Positions 34,173 to 44,400 of a stretch of DNA of 64,000 bases are shown one piece after another. How positions within the stretch are numbered: position 1 is the stretch's first letter; each line of letters begins with the position of its first letter. The DNA comes from Flavobacteriaceae bacterium MAR_2009_75 (GTDB lineage: Bacteria; Bacteroidota; Bacteroidia; Flavobacteriales; Flavobacteriaceae), in NCBI GenBank assembly GCA_002813285.1, contig PHTZ01000001.1:1363501-1427500 (forward strand), read 5' to 3'. Under the pieces are notes generated by a model. The model was given only the letters and a program-made list of their open reading frames with translations, did not search any database and had not been told where the DNA came from. The position numbers and the translations under genes are program-made.

Positions 34173-36005
34173 CTAGTGTTGTAATTCTACCTCGTCTTTT
34201 TGAAGAGGAACTGATTGAGGCACGAAATCTTGACCCGGAATTATATACTCTCCGTTCTCATCGACCTTACTATAATCGTAGGCCCATCTGTGTACTTCCG
34301 GTATAGGACCATCCCAGTTACCGTGAATGTGTTTATTTTCGGTAGTCCATTCCAAAGTATTCGATTTCCAAGGATTTTTAGGTCCAACCTTGCCGTAAAA
34401 GACACTGTGTATAAAGTTGTAAACAAATACTAACTGAGCTGCACCAGCGATCAAAGCAAATACCGTCATCAATATCTGAACATCTGCCAATTCGTCGAAC
34501 ATTGGGAAAGCGGTGTTCTCATAATACCTTCTTGGCACACCGGCCATACCCACAAAGTGCATCGGAAAGAACACTCCGTAAGCGCAGACTGCAGTAACCC
34601 AAAAGTGAACATAACCTAAATTCTTGTTCATCAATTTGCCTTCGAACATCTTGGGGAACCAGTGATATACACCGGCGAACATACCGTACAATGCTGAGAT
34701 ACCCATCACCAAGTGAAAATGAGCCACAACAAAATAGGTATCATGAACATTAATATCTAAAGTACTGTCACCAAGAATAATACCTGTTAAACCACCCGTG
34801 ATAAACGTAGACACAAGACCAATCGAGAAAAGCATCGCAGGGTTGAGCTGCAGGTTTCCTTTCCATAAAGTTGTAATATAGTTAAATGCCTTTACCGCCG
34901 ATGGAATAGCAATTAATAAAGTCGTAAAAGTAAATACAGACCCTAAAAATGGGTTCATACCTGAAATAAACATGTGGTGACCCCAAACAATAGTTGACAA
35001 AAATGCAATTGCCAATATGGATGCAATCATTGCGCGATAACCAAAAATTGGTTTTCTAGCGTTGGTAGACATTATCTCTGAAGTAATACCTAATGCCGGA
35101 AGAAGTACTATATAAACCTCTGGGTGACCTAAGAACCAAAACAAGTGCTCAAACAAAACAGGTGAACCCCCTTGATGATGTAATACTTCACCTTGGATGA
35201 AAATATCGGACAAGAAGAATGATGTACCAAAACTTCTATCCATAATCAATAATAATGCAGCTGAAAGCAATACCGGGAAAGATATGATACCAATAATTGC
35301 AGTAACAAAAAACGCCCAAATAGTAAGTGGCAACCTTGTCATCGACATACCCTTAGTTCGTAAGTTAATCACCGTAACCACATAGTTAAGCGAACCTAAA
35401 AGCGAGGAAGCAATGAATATCGCCATGGAAACCAACCAGAGCGTCATACCCATTCCGGAGCCCGATTGTGCCATAGGAAGGGCACTCAACGGAGGATAGA
35501 TTGTCCAACCAGCTGCTGCTGGTCCTGCTTCAACAAACAATGACCCCAACATAATCACACAGGAAACAAAGAACATCCAGAAAGAAAGCATGTTCATAAA
35601 GCCTGATGCCATATCACGTGCACCTATCTGAAGGGGTATTAATAAATTACTAAAAGTACCACTCAACCCTTGAGTAAGTACAAAGAATACCATAAGAGTA
35701 CCGTGAATGGTTACCAATGCCAAATAAATATCGGCATCCATAACACCTTCTGGTGCCCACTTACCTAACACAGCTTCAAAAACGGAGAAAGATTCTCCCG
35801 GCCAGGCCAATTTCATACGGAACAACAATGACATGGCAATACCTATAAAGCCCATAACCAATACACCAGTAATAAAATACTGCTTGGCTATCATTTTATG
35901 ATCCTGACTAAATATGTACTTGGTTACAAAAGTTTCTTTGTGATGATGGTGCCCATGGTCATCATGTGCATGGTCATCTACGTGTTCATGTGCTGTAACA
36001 GACAT
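34173..36005 (-). CDS. ctaD: Cytochrome c oxidase subunit I
   Basis: Catalytic 610-residue subunit with 12 or more helices holding heme a and the heme a3/CuB centre. Ligand motifs are all present: H101 in TIHGTLM (heme a), WFLGHPEVYIVLLPALG (CuB histidine and the Tyr cross-link site), VWGHHMFISG (two CuB histidines) and HDTYFVVAHFHLVMG (hemes a3 and a). HPEVY indicates the A1-like class of heme-copper oxidases. The N-terminus before helix 1 is unusually rich in His and Asp (residues 6-22). It is the last gene of the operon, 62 bases after ctaC. Confidence 0.96.
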   Translation of the reverse strand: MSVTAHEHVDDHAHDDHGHHHHKETFVTKYIFSQDHKMIAKQYFITGVLVMGFIGIAMSLLFRMKLAWPGESFSVFEAVLGKWAPEGVMDADIYLALVTIHGTLMVFFVLTQGLSGTFSNLLIPLQIGARDMASGFMNMLSFWMFFVSCVIMLGSLFVEAGPAAAGWTIYPPLSALPMAQSGSGMGMTLWLVSMAIFIASSLLGSLNYVVTVINLRTKGMSMTRLPLTIWAFFVTAIIGIISFPVLLSAALLLIMDRSFGTSFFLSDIFIQGEVLHHQGGSPVLFEHLFWFLGHPEVYIVLLPALGITSEIMSTNARKPIFGYRAMIASILAIAFLSTIVWGHHMFISGMNPFLGSVFTFTTLLIAIPSAVKAFNYITTLWKGNLQLNPAMLFSIGLVSTFITGGLTGIILGDSTLDINVHDTYFVVAHFHLVMGISALYGMFAGVYHWFPKMFEGKLMNKNLGYVHFWVTAVCAYGVFFPMHFVGMAGVPRRYYENTAFPMFDELADVQILMTVFALIAGAAQLVFVYNFIHSVFYGKVGPKNPWKSNTLEWTTENKHIHGNWDGPIPEVHRWAYDYSKVDENGEYIIPGQDFVPQSVPLQKDEVELQH

Positions 36006-36067
36006 AATTCTCTTATTGTTTAATTTTTTTAATAGCTTTCTTTAGCTGTAGGTCCGTTTAAGTATAC

Positions 36068-37156
36068 CTACTGTACCGTGTTCATTGCGGTTTCACTCGC
36101 TTCTTGCTTAAGCACACTTTCAGCAAAAGTTTTTTGCCCTTCAAGCCATGCTTCAAACTCCTCTTGAGTCTCGACCACAATTTTCATTTGCATATTGTAA
36201 TGAGACTTACCGCATATTTTGTTACAAAGTAAAATATAGTCAAACTCCCATGGATCGGCATTATCTTCTCCGTTAGCCGCCCTTTCTGCACGAATTTCAT
36301 TCGTACGCTTTACCTTATCGCGAACATCAGAATTTTGACGCATTTCTTCAGTAGTATAAATGGGTGTGAAAGAGAACTCTGTAATCATACCCGGCACACA
36401 GTTCATTTGAGCTCTGAAGTGAGGCATGTAAGCGGAATGCAATACGTCTTGAGAACGCATTTTAAAATTCACTTTTCTACCGACCGGTAAATGTAATTCT
36501 TTAACAATGATGTCATCTGCTGCATAGGTATCGGACTCGTCTAAACCTAGAACATTAGCCTTATTGATATCGATCATTCTAACATTGGCATCACCAAGCA
36601 CATTATCTGCACCACCGTATCTGGCCGTCCAGCTAAATTGTTGGGCGTAAAGCTCGACCATAATAGGGTCATCTTCATCGTTAACATCCATAATGGTAGT
36701 CCAAGTATAAAGACCCCAAAGGATCAAACCTGCTAATACAACTACGGGAATAATAGTCCAAATGAACTCTAAACGGTCGTTATCAGCGTAAAACAAGGCT
36801 TTCTGTCCTTTACGACCATGGTACTTGTAACCAAAATAATGTAATAGAGCCTGAGTAAGCGTCTGAACTATAAAAATAATAACGAAAGACACCAACATAA
36901 GGTAATCATATTCTTCACCGTGGGCCGAAGCCGCTTCTGGCAACAAGAACTTTGAGTATTTCCAAAAACTGAATATGGTGATACCGTAAATAAATATCAA
37001 GAAAGCGAACAAGAGATAACCGTTCGTCTTATTATCTGAATCGTTTGCAATCTGGGAAGTTTCGGCCTTCAATTGAGACAATTCAAAAATCTTGGTCATT
37101 TGCCAAATTGCAATTGCCACCAAAATCAAAACCGCTAAAATCAATACTGTAGTCAT
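36068..37156 (-). CDS. ctaC: Cytochrome c oxidase subunit II
   Basis: 362-residue subunit carrying the binuclear CuA site that accepts electrons from cytochrome c. The CuA ligands are seen in HSAYMPHFRAQM and LCNKICGKSHYNMQM. It has about four N-terminal membrane segments (near 1-19, 46-68, 85-105 and 130-155), two more than the usual subunit II. There is no C-terminal cytochrome c domain, so it is not a caa3 fusion; the monoheme protein ActE or a domain of ActA could donate. It lies 31 bases after actF. Confidence 0.95.
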   Translation of the reverse strand: MTTVLILAVLILVAIAIWQMTKIFELSQLKAETSQIANDSDNKTNGYLLFAFLIFIYGITIFSFWKYSKFLLPEAASAHGEEYDYLMLVSFVIIFIVQTLTQALLHYFGYKYHGRKGQKALFYADNDRLEFIWTIIPVVVLAGLILWGLYTWTTIMDVNDEDDPIMVELYAQQFSWTARYGGADNVLGDANVRMIDINKANVLGLDESDTYAADDIIVKELHLPVGRKVNFKMRSQDVLHSAYMPHFRAQMNCVPGMITEFSFTPIYTTEEMRQNSDVRDKVKRTNEIRAERAANGEDNADPWEFDYILLCNKICGKSHYNMQMKIVVETQEEFEAWLEGQKTFAESVLKQEASETAMNTVQ

Positions 37157-37187
37157 CGTACGCTACTGTTATACGTTAAAATTACTT

Positions 37188-38522
37188 CTAATAATGAAAG
37201 TGCCTGCTCTCTTCGATAAACGGATTTCGCTTAGGCTGTAACGGTGCTGTGGCCAAGGCTTTGAACACCCAAAAAATAAACAGACCTGCAAAGAAAAGTA
37301 CCGCTCCGATCTCAGGAATACCTATAGACCATTGGTCACCGACCGTAGATGGCATAATCATATTGAAAATATCTAAATAGTGACCCGCAAGAATAACGAT
37401 ACCCGCCAATACCACGAACCAATTAATACGCTTATAATCACTATTCATCAATAACAATACAGGAAACAAGAAGTTCATTGCAACCATACCGAAGAAAGGC
37501 AATCTATAATCGGCTATTCGTGTTACGTAATAAGTAACCTCTTCAGGTATATTCGAATACCATATCAGCATGAACTGAGAGAACCAAAGGTAGGTCCAGA
37601 AAATACTAATACCGAACATGAATTTCGCTAAATCATGTATATGGCTATCATTCACATCAGGCAACAAGCCCTTCGACTTCAAGTAAATGGTTACCATAGC
37701 AATAACTGTTATACCTGACACGAACATACTAGCGAAAACGTACCATCCAAATAATGTACTGAACCAGTGTGGATCTACGCTCATAATCCAATCCCAAGAC
37801 ATCATAGACTCGGTCACCAAATAGAAAACCAAGAAACCGGCAGACCATCTGAAGTTCAACTTAAAGTTGGCATCATCTTGTGCCTCGTCTTGTTGCAATG
37901 ATAATTTTCTAGAGTATTCACGGTAGAATATCCATCCTCCTAAAAATAATGCCGCCCTGATCAAGAAAAATGTTGGGTTAAGATAACCCACTTTACCTTG
38001 AATCAATTCATCATGAGCTACGACATCGGCATCCATCCAAATAAACAGATGATTCATATGCATTACTGAAAGTACCAAGATTACGAATACTATAATACCA
38101 CCAGGAACCAAGTATGCGGTAATCCCTTCCATAACCCTGAAGAGTAATGGAGACCATCCTGCTTGAGCGGCTCTTTGAATAGCGTAAAACGCCAACACTC
38201 CCAACGCGATCATAAAGAAAAAGAAAGCACCTACGTATAAAGCCGCCCAAGGCTTATTCTGTAATTGGTGCAATAAATGTTCATCGTGCGATGAATCATG
38301 TTCTTCACCATGCGCATTTGCAGCGGCACTATGACCTGCGGCTTCACCATGCCCTGCTTCGGCCCCGTGACCTCCGCCATGGCCGTCATCATGACTTGCA
38401 ACAATAGCCTTAGCTTCTTCAACTGTACTGGGCGCACTGATAAAACCAATAGCGATACCCAAAACACCGAGCGCCATTAAAATGAACGAACCTATTTTTA
38501 ATCTGTTTGAAAACGTATACAT
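37188..38522 (-). CDS. actF: Alternative Complex III subunit ActF (membrane protein)
   Basis: 444-residue, roughly ten-helix integral membrane subunit of quinol:cytochrome c oxidoreductase (ACIII), a relative of ActC. Family features include FFFMIALGVLAFYAIQRAAQAGWSPLLFRVMEGIT and the SMMSWDWIMSVDPHWFST block. A hydrophilic loop after the first helix (about residues 40-85) is packed with histidines: roughly a dozen His among Gly, Ala and acidic residues. It follows actE by 16 bases and precedes ctaC, so the complex and the oxidase are made together. Confidence 0.93.
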   Translation of the reverse strand: MYTFSNRLKIGSFILMALGVLGIAIGFISAPSTVEEAKAIVASHDDGHGGGHGAEAGHGEAAGHSAAANAHGEEHDSSHDEHLLHQLQNKPWAALYVGAFFFFMIALGVLAFYAIQRAAQAGWSPLLFRVMEGITAYLVPGGIIVFVILVLSVMHMNHLFIWMDADVVAHDELIQGKVGYLNPTFFLIRAALFLGGWIFYREYSRKLSLQQDEAQDDANFKLNFRWSAGFLVFYLVTESMMSWDWIMSVDPHWFSTLFGWYVFASMFVSGITVIAMVTIYLKSKGLLPDVNDSHIHDLAKFMFGISIFWTYLWFSQFMLIWYSNIPEEVTYYVTRIADYRLPFFGMVAMNFLFPVLLLMNSDYKRINWFVVLAGIVILAGHYLDIFNMIMPSTVGDQWSIGIPEIGAVLFFAGLFIFWVFKALATAPLQPKRNPFIEESRHFHY

Positions 38523-38538
38523 ATCGTCTCTCTAGGTA

Positions 38539-39102
38539 TTATTTCGTTAATTCTCCTTTCAATTGCATTACATACTCAGAAACCTGCCACATTTCTTTGG
38601 TATTCATCTGCGACGCATATGAACCCATTGAATTAAGACCGTACTGAATTGTATGCATGGTAGTACCCACCGTCACATTTCTAGCAACATCGTCATAACT
38701 AGGCACCCCTAAAATTTTCTCTCTCTTTACTAAAGTACCTTGACCGTCACCTTTATCACCGTGACAAATTGCACAATAGATTGTATATAACTGACTTCCT
38801 TGGGCCAAGTTATCTTCACTGTTCAACGGATCGAGGGGACTAGTGTTCAGTCGCGCCTGCTCTTTACCTTCGATGGTGTTCTCAAAAGGATAAGGCATCC
38901 AACCTCTTGGAATTGTATTATCGGCAGGCAACATCGCTTCTTGACTATTTGGAAGAAATTCTACCTTACCATATGCTTCGTACCCTACCGGCTCATACAT
39001 GTTAGGCATATATTGATAGTTTGGCTCATCTTTATCTCCCCAGCAAGACACCAACAAGAACAAACTTGCGAAAGCAATTGCTATTTTACTAAAACTGTTC
39101 AT
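38539..39102 (-). CDS. actE: Alternative Complex III subunit ActE (monoheme cytochrome c lipoprotein)
   Basis: 187 residues with a lipoprotein signal (LFLLVSC, lipidated Cys20) and one c-type heme site, C110-AI-C113-H114. The later Met-rich segment (MHTIQYGLNSMGSYASQM) can provide the axial methionine. In ACIII this subunit carries electrons from the ActA/ActB core towards the oxidase. It starts one base after the actD stop. Confidence 0.94.
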   Translation of the reverse strand: MNSFSKIAIAFASLFLLVSCWGDKDEPNYQYMPNMYEPVGYEAYGKVEFLPNSQEAMLPADNTIPRGWMPYPFENTIEGKEQARLNTSPLDPLNSEDNLAQGSQLYTIYCAICHGDKGDGQGTLVKREKILGVPSYDDVARNVTVGTTMHTIQYGLNSMGSYASQMNTKEMWQVSEYVMQLKGELTK

Positions 39103-39103
39103 A

Positions 39104-39634
39104 TTAATGACTGTTTTTTTCCATTACGTTTATCTCTACGGCCCCAGAATCCATCAACAACTCCGTTAACTCCATTTCATTACCGTGAACCTCGATTTCC
39201 ATTAAGAAATGATCATCGGTAGTTCTAACATCGGGGTTCTCAGCTTCTTTAAATGGCCATAATCGACTTCTTAAATAGAAGGTAATCACCATTAAGTGAG
39301 CTGCAAAAAATACCGTTAATTCAAACATAATCGGTACGAACGCCGGCATATTTTCTAAATAACTGAAACTTGGCTTACCCCCGATATCTTGAGGCCAATC
39401 TTCAATCATAATGTAATTCATCATGGTAATGGCCACTGTAAGACCTACACAGCCGTACATAAAAGCCGTTATAGCAAGTCTTGTAGGAGCAAGCCCCATA
39501 GCCTTGTCCAAACCGTGAACCGGAAAAGGACAATAGACCTCTTCGATGTGATGCTTCGCTGCTTTAACCTTTTTTACCGCATGCATCAGCACATCATCAT
39601 CGTTGTAATATGCATGTATCATTTTAGATGCCAT
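39104..39634 (-). CDS. actD: Alternative Complex III subunit ActD (DUF3341)
   Basis: 176 residues with a cytoplasmic N-terminal domain (about 1-60, DDDVLMHAVKKVKAAKHHIEEVYCPFPVHGLDKAMGL), two membrane helices (about 55-78 and 100-122) and a cytoplasmic tail containing TTDDHFLMEIEV, the DUF3341 signature. It is a peripheral subunit linking the cytoplasmic side of ActC and ActF. Spacings of two bases to actC and one base to actE show tight coupling. Confidence 0.93.
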   Translation of the reverse strand: MASKMIHAYYNDDDVLMHAVKKVKAAKHHIEEVYCPFPVHGLDKAMGLAPTRLAITAFMYGCVGLTVAITMMNYIMIEDWPQDIGGKPSFSYLENMPAFVPIMFELTVFFAAHLMVITFYLRSRLWPFKEAENPDVRTTDDHFLMEIEVHGNEMELTELLMDSGAVEINVMEKNSH

Positions 39635-39636
39635 AG

Positions 39637-41385
39637 CTATTTCTTATTGTTTAACAATATTGCCTGACCGGCCCAATCATCACGTTGCGCCCTACCTGGG
39701 AACGACCCCGTGATGGAATCTAATAAATCGTATTCTCTTTCAGTCATTCTACCAACTTGGGCAAACGTAAATATACCGATTTCATTAAGGGTCGATTCCA
39801 TTTGCGGACCTATACCTTTGATCTTTTTAAGATCATCAGCTGTTTCAGTTGTAGAATCGAACGTACCGATTGAACTCAATAAATCGTTAACTCCCGTTTT
39901 ATCACCTACCGCAGGTACTACCTCGCCCATAAGAACATCATCGGTAATGGGTTCAGATTTTAAACCGGAAGTTTGCATTCTTTCAATCTTATACAAAGGC
40001 TTTCCAGCATCTCTTAATTTCTTATATCTATCACCTGAAGATTTCAAGATTGATTTTACCTCTGCCTGAGCAATAACCGGGAAGGTTCTTGCATACAAGA
40101 GAAATAATACAAAGAAGAATCCTATTGTACCCACGAAGATCCCAATATCAACAAATGTTGGCGAAAACATCGTCCAAGAAGATGGAAGATAATCTCTATG
40201 CAACGACGTTACGATAATCACGAAACGCTCGAACCACATACCTATATTCACTACAATAGAGATAAAGAATGAAAATAGGATACTCGTTCTAAGTTTTTTG
40301 AACCACATGAACTGAGGCGAGAACACATTACAAGTCATCATCGACCAGTACGCCCACCAATATGGTCCGGTAGCTCTGTTCAAGAATGCATACTGTTCAT
40401 ATTCTACCCCAGAATACCAGGCTACGAATAATTCAGTGATATAAGCACAACCTACGATGGAACCTGTAATCATAATTACAATATTCATCAGTTCTATATG
40501 CTGCACAGTAATATAAGCTTCTAAATGACATACTTTACGCATGATAATCAAAAGCGTGTTCACCATTGCAAAACCAGAGAATATCGCACCAGCAACAAAG
40601 TACGGTGGAAATATGGTGGTATGCCATCCGGGTATTACCGAAGTAGCAAAGTCAAAAGATACTATCGTATGTACAGAAAGTACAAGTGGTGTAGCCAAAC
40701 CGGCCAAAACCAAAGACACTTCTTCAAAACGTTGCCAATCTTTGGCACGCCCACTCCACCCAAAACTTAATAGACTGTATATTTTTTTCTGAAAAGGAAG
40801 TACGGCACGGTCACGTATCATTGCGAAATCAGGAAGAAGACCTGTCCACCAAAATACAAGCGAAACCGACAAATAAGTAGAAATCGCAAATACATCCCAA
40901 AGCAACGGTGAGTTAAAGTTCACCCACAGAGAACCAAATTGGTTCGGAATAGGCAGTACCCAATATGCCAACCATGGGCGACCCATGTGAATAATCGGAA
41001 ACAGACCCGCTTGAACTACCGAGAAAATGGTCATCGCCTCAGCAGAACGGTTAATCGCCATTCTCCATTTTTGACGGAACAATAATAGTACCGCTGATAT
41101 CAAAGTACCGGCATGACCGATACCTACCCACCAAACAAAGTTGGTAATATCCCAAGCCCAGTTTACGGTCTTGTTTAAACCCCAAGTACCGATACCGGTA
41201 GAAATAGTATAGATAATACAACCTATACCCCATAAGAATGCCACTAAGGCTATGGAAAAAACAATCCACCAGTGCTTATTGGCCCTTCCTTCAACAGGAG
41301 CGGCAATATCCACGCTTACATCATGGTAGCCTTTATCCCCGATCACTAAGGGTTTACGTATAGGTGCTTCGTAATGCGACGCCAT
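39637..41385 (-). CDS. actC: Alternative Complex III subunit ActC (NrfD/PsrC family) with C-terminal helix-hairpin-helix domain
   Basis: 582-residue membrane subunit of ACIII carrying a quinol-binding site. Ten helices occupy about residues 38-460, with the NrfD patterns FVWWVGIGHAGTLISAVLLLFRQKWR and SVHTIVSFDFATSVIPGWHTTIFPPYFVAGAIFSG. ActC proteins are normally about 450-480 residues. Here about 100 more follow: a linker, then residues 517-582 with LKKIKGIGPQMESTLNEIGI and the RDDWAGQA ending. That pattern matches the helix-hairpin-helix module known at the C-terminus of some NuoE and L21 proteins. The fusion is in frame and is followed at once by actD. Confidence 0.93.
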   Translation of the reverse strand: MASHYEAPIRKPLVIGDKGYHDVSVDIAAPVEGRANKHWWIVFSIALVAFLWGIGCIIYTISTGIGTWGLNKTVNWAWDITNFVWWVGIGHAGTLISAVLLLFRQKWRMAINRSAEAMTIFSVVQAGLFPIIHMGRPWLAYWVLPIPNQFGSLWVNFNSPLLWDVFAISTYLSVSLVFWWTGLLPDFAMIRDRAVLPFQKKIYSLLSFGWSGRAKDWQRFEEVSLVLAGLATPLVLSVHTIVSFDFATSVIPGWHTTIFPPYFVAGAIFSGFAMVNTLLIIMRKVCHLEAYITVQHIELMNIVIMITGSIVGCAYITELFVAWYSGVEYEQYAFLNRATGPYWWAYWSMMTCNVFSPQFMWFKKLRTSILFSFFISIVVNIGMWFERFVIIVTSLHRDYLPSSWTMFSPTFVDIGIFVGTIGFFFVLFLLYARTFPVIAQAEVKSILKSSGDRYKKLRDAGKPLYKIERMQTSGLKSEPITDDVLMGEVVPAVGDKTGVNDLLSSIGTFDSTTETADDLKKIKGIGPQMESTLNEIGIFTFAQVGRMTEREYDLLDSITGSFPGRAQRDDWAGQAILLNNKK

Positions 41386-41419
41386 ATAATTCTGTTATAG
41401 TTGTTTACTTAAATACAGG

Positions 41420-44400
41420 TTATGCTTCGTTTGTATTTCTCACTTTTACATGGTAGAACACATTTGGTTGTGTGCCTACATGCTCTAATAAGTGATACAT
41501 ACGGTCACTTTCGGCCAACTCTGAAACTTGACTTTCTTTATCGTTAACATCTCCGAAAACAATGGCACCACTGCTACAAGCCGCAGAACATGCCGTTTGA
41601 AATTCTCCGTCTTCAATTACCCTACCATCACGTTTTGCATCAAGAATCGTTTTCTGTGTCATTTGAATACACATAGAACACTTCTCGATTACACCACGAG
41701 AACGAACATTTACATCTGGGTTCAATACCATTTTACCCAAATCGTTGTTCATATGGAAATCGAACTCATCGTTGTTGTTATATAAGAACCAGTTGAAACG
41801 ACGTACTTTGTACGGGCAGTTATTTGCACAATAACGTGTACCTACACAACGGTTATACGCCATATGGTTTTGACCTTGACGACTATGTGAAGTAGCTGCT
41901 ACCGGACAAACCGTTTCGCAGGGTGCATGATTACAATGCTGGCACATTACTGGCTGAAAAGCCACTTGTGGGTTCGCAGATGGATCTTCTAACTGACCAA
42001 AACCTCCTAAAGAACCATTATCTCCGCTAAGACCATCAAAACCATCTTTCTTTAGATTGTCACCTTCAAAGGTTTCTTCTGAAGAATAATATCTATCGAT
42101 ACGCAACCAATGCATATCTCTACTTTTTCTCACCTCTTCTTTACCTACTACAGGAACATTATTCTCTGCATGACAGGCAATAACACAAGCACCACAACCC
42201 GTACAGGCATTAAGATCGATAGACATGTTAAAGTGATGCCCTATGGAACGGTCAAAACTATCCCACAAATCTACAGAAGTAGCCGGGACTTCTTGGTGAT
42301 CCAAAGATACTTGAGGAACATGGTTCCATTCTGCATGGTCTTTAGTATTGAATATCTCAAGAGTGGTCTCTTTTATAATATCACCTCTACCCATCAAAGT
42401 TTTGTGCAACTGAATACATGCAAATTCATGTGTACCAGAGGCCTTTTCGATAGTAGCAGCTTGAGTATTTTTAAAATCTTGATATAAAGGATAGGCATTT
42501 ACCCCAGTCTGCATTTCTGATTTCATGCCCACTTTCCTTCCATAACCGAAAGAAAGTCCAGCCGAACCGATTGCCTGACCTGGCTGTATAATAACCGGAA
42601 CATTGTTCAATGTGACGCCATTTACGGTAATATTTACATAACTACCATCAAGACCACCATTGGCTACGTGATAATTCTCCAACCCTAACCTTTCGGCATC
42701 TGCTTTGGAAACGGTCACATAGTTATCCCAAGAAACCCTAGTAATCGGATCAGGAAACTCTTGCAACCACGGGTTACTTGCCTGTTGACCTGCACCCATA
42801 CCCGTTTTTGGGTATAGAGTCAACTCCATTCCACCTCCACTGGTTGAATTTGTTAAACTACTTATAGCGTTAGCCATAGAGATAGCACCAACACTGCTTA
42901 AAGCTTCCGCTTCGGAAGAAATATCTTGCCCCTCCTTATCACTTTCCTCAGATACCACATTTTCCGGGTCTGCATCCGTCGTCACCGACATAACAGCAGA
43001 ACCACCAGCGAATACACCATCATGAAGGGCTTTGTTCCAATCTCCACCATTAAGTATATCAGTACTCCAAGTTTCTTTTATATAATCGTAATAGCTTTTA
43101 TCCGAACCTAACCACTTCAATAAAGCATTTTGAAACTGTCGTGTATCAAAAAGCTCTCTAATAGTAGGCTGCATCAAGCTAAATTGACCCTTTTTAATCT
43201 GAAGATCGCCCCAAGATTCCAAATAATGGTTCGAAGCGGCGGTATATTGAGACACCTCGGTGGTTTCATTCCAATTAGTTGAAAATGTAACTGAAAGTCC
43301 AACTTTTTCGATTCCAGACTTGAACTCAGCTGCATTAGGAAGCGTATACATAGGGTTCACACCATCCATGATCAAAGCCCCTACTTTTCCAGAATTCATA
43401 TCGGCTATCAAAGTCTTCACAGCCTCGGCATTGCCCTGTCTCACATAACGAGGAGACTCTGAATCAAAAGCAGCACTGCCCAACATTTCATTAATGGCCA
43501 ACACCACTGTCTGCGCATTAATATCATCGAGACCTGTAACCACCACCGCATTACTGCGATTACTCTTTATTTGAGCGGCAACATTATCAATTGCCATTTG
43601 AACATTCTCCGAAAGCTCACCACCAACACTGGTTCCGTTAAGCTTAGCATACAATTGAGCTAAAGCAATCTTCTGTTGCATTGGGGTCAAAGGAATACGC
43701 TTATCCGCATTTGCACCAGAAAGAGACATATTAGCCTCAAACTGTACATGACGAGACATTTTACCCTCTTTAGGAATACGACCTTTTGCATAACCTGAGT
43801 CATATCCTCCACCTTGCCAATCTCCCAAGAAATCAGCGCCGAAAGAAACAATCAAACCTGCCTTTTCAAAATCATAATCGGCTAAGGCACGCTCACCATA
43901 TTTAGCTTCAAAAGCATCAAGTGCGGCATTTTCAGAAACAGCATCATAAACCACATGGTTTACGTTACCATAGGTAGACTTCAACTCACTGATCAATCGA
44001 GTAGTCGAAGGGCTAGCATAAGACTGCGTCAACAATGCGATTTGTTGTCCGGAGTTTTGTAAGCTTCCCATTTTCGCCTTTACAGCAGCATCCATGGCAC
44101 TCCATTCAATCGGTTCACCATTAGCCAAAGGACCTTGCAAACGCGTACTATCATATAAAGAAAGTACAGAAGCCTGCACCCTAGCATTAGCACTACCACC
44201 AACTTTAGCGTCTTTATTGTTTTCCACCTTGATTGGTCGACCTTCTCGGGTCTTAATCAAAATGCTAGCAAAATCAAAACCATCTGCAATCGAAGTAGCA
44301 TAATAATTAGCCACCCCAGGTATAATGTTTTCTGGCTGAACTATATAAGGTATAGACTTATGAACCGGACCTTCACAGGCTGCCAACGAAGCCGCTGCAG

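Noticed and set aside
37188-39634. His-rich and acidic repeats as a possible DNA repeat array
   Set aside because: The repeats are in-frame amino-acid composition of ActF, not conserved nucleotide units with spacers.
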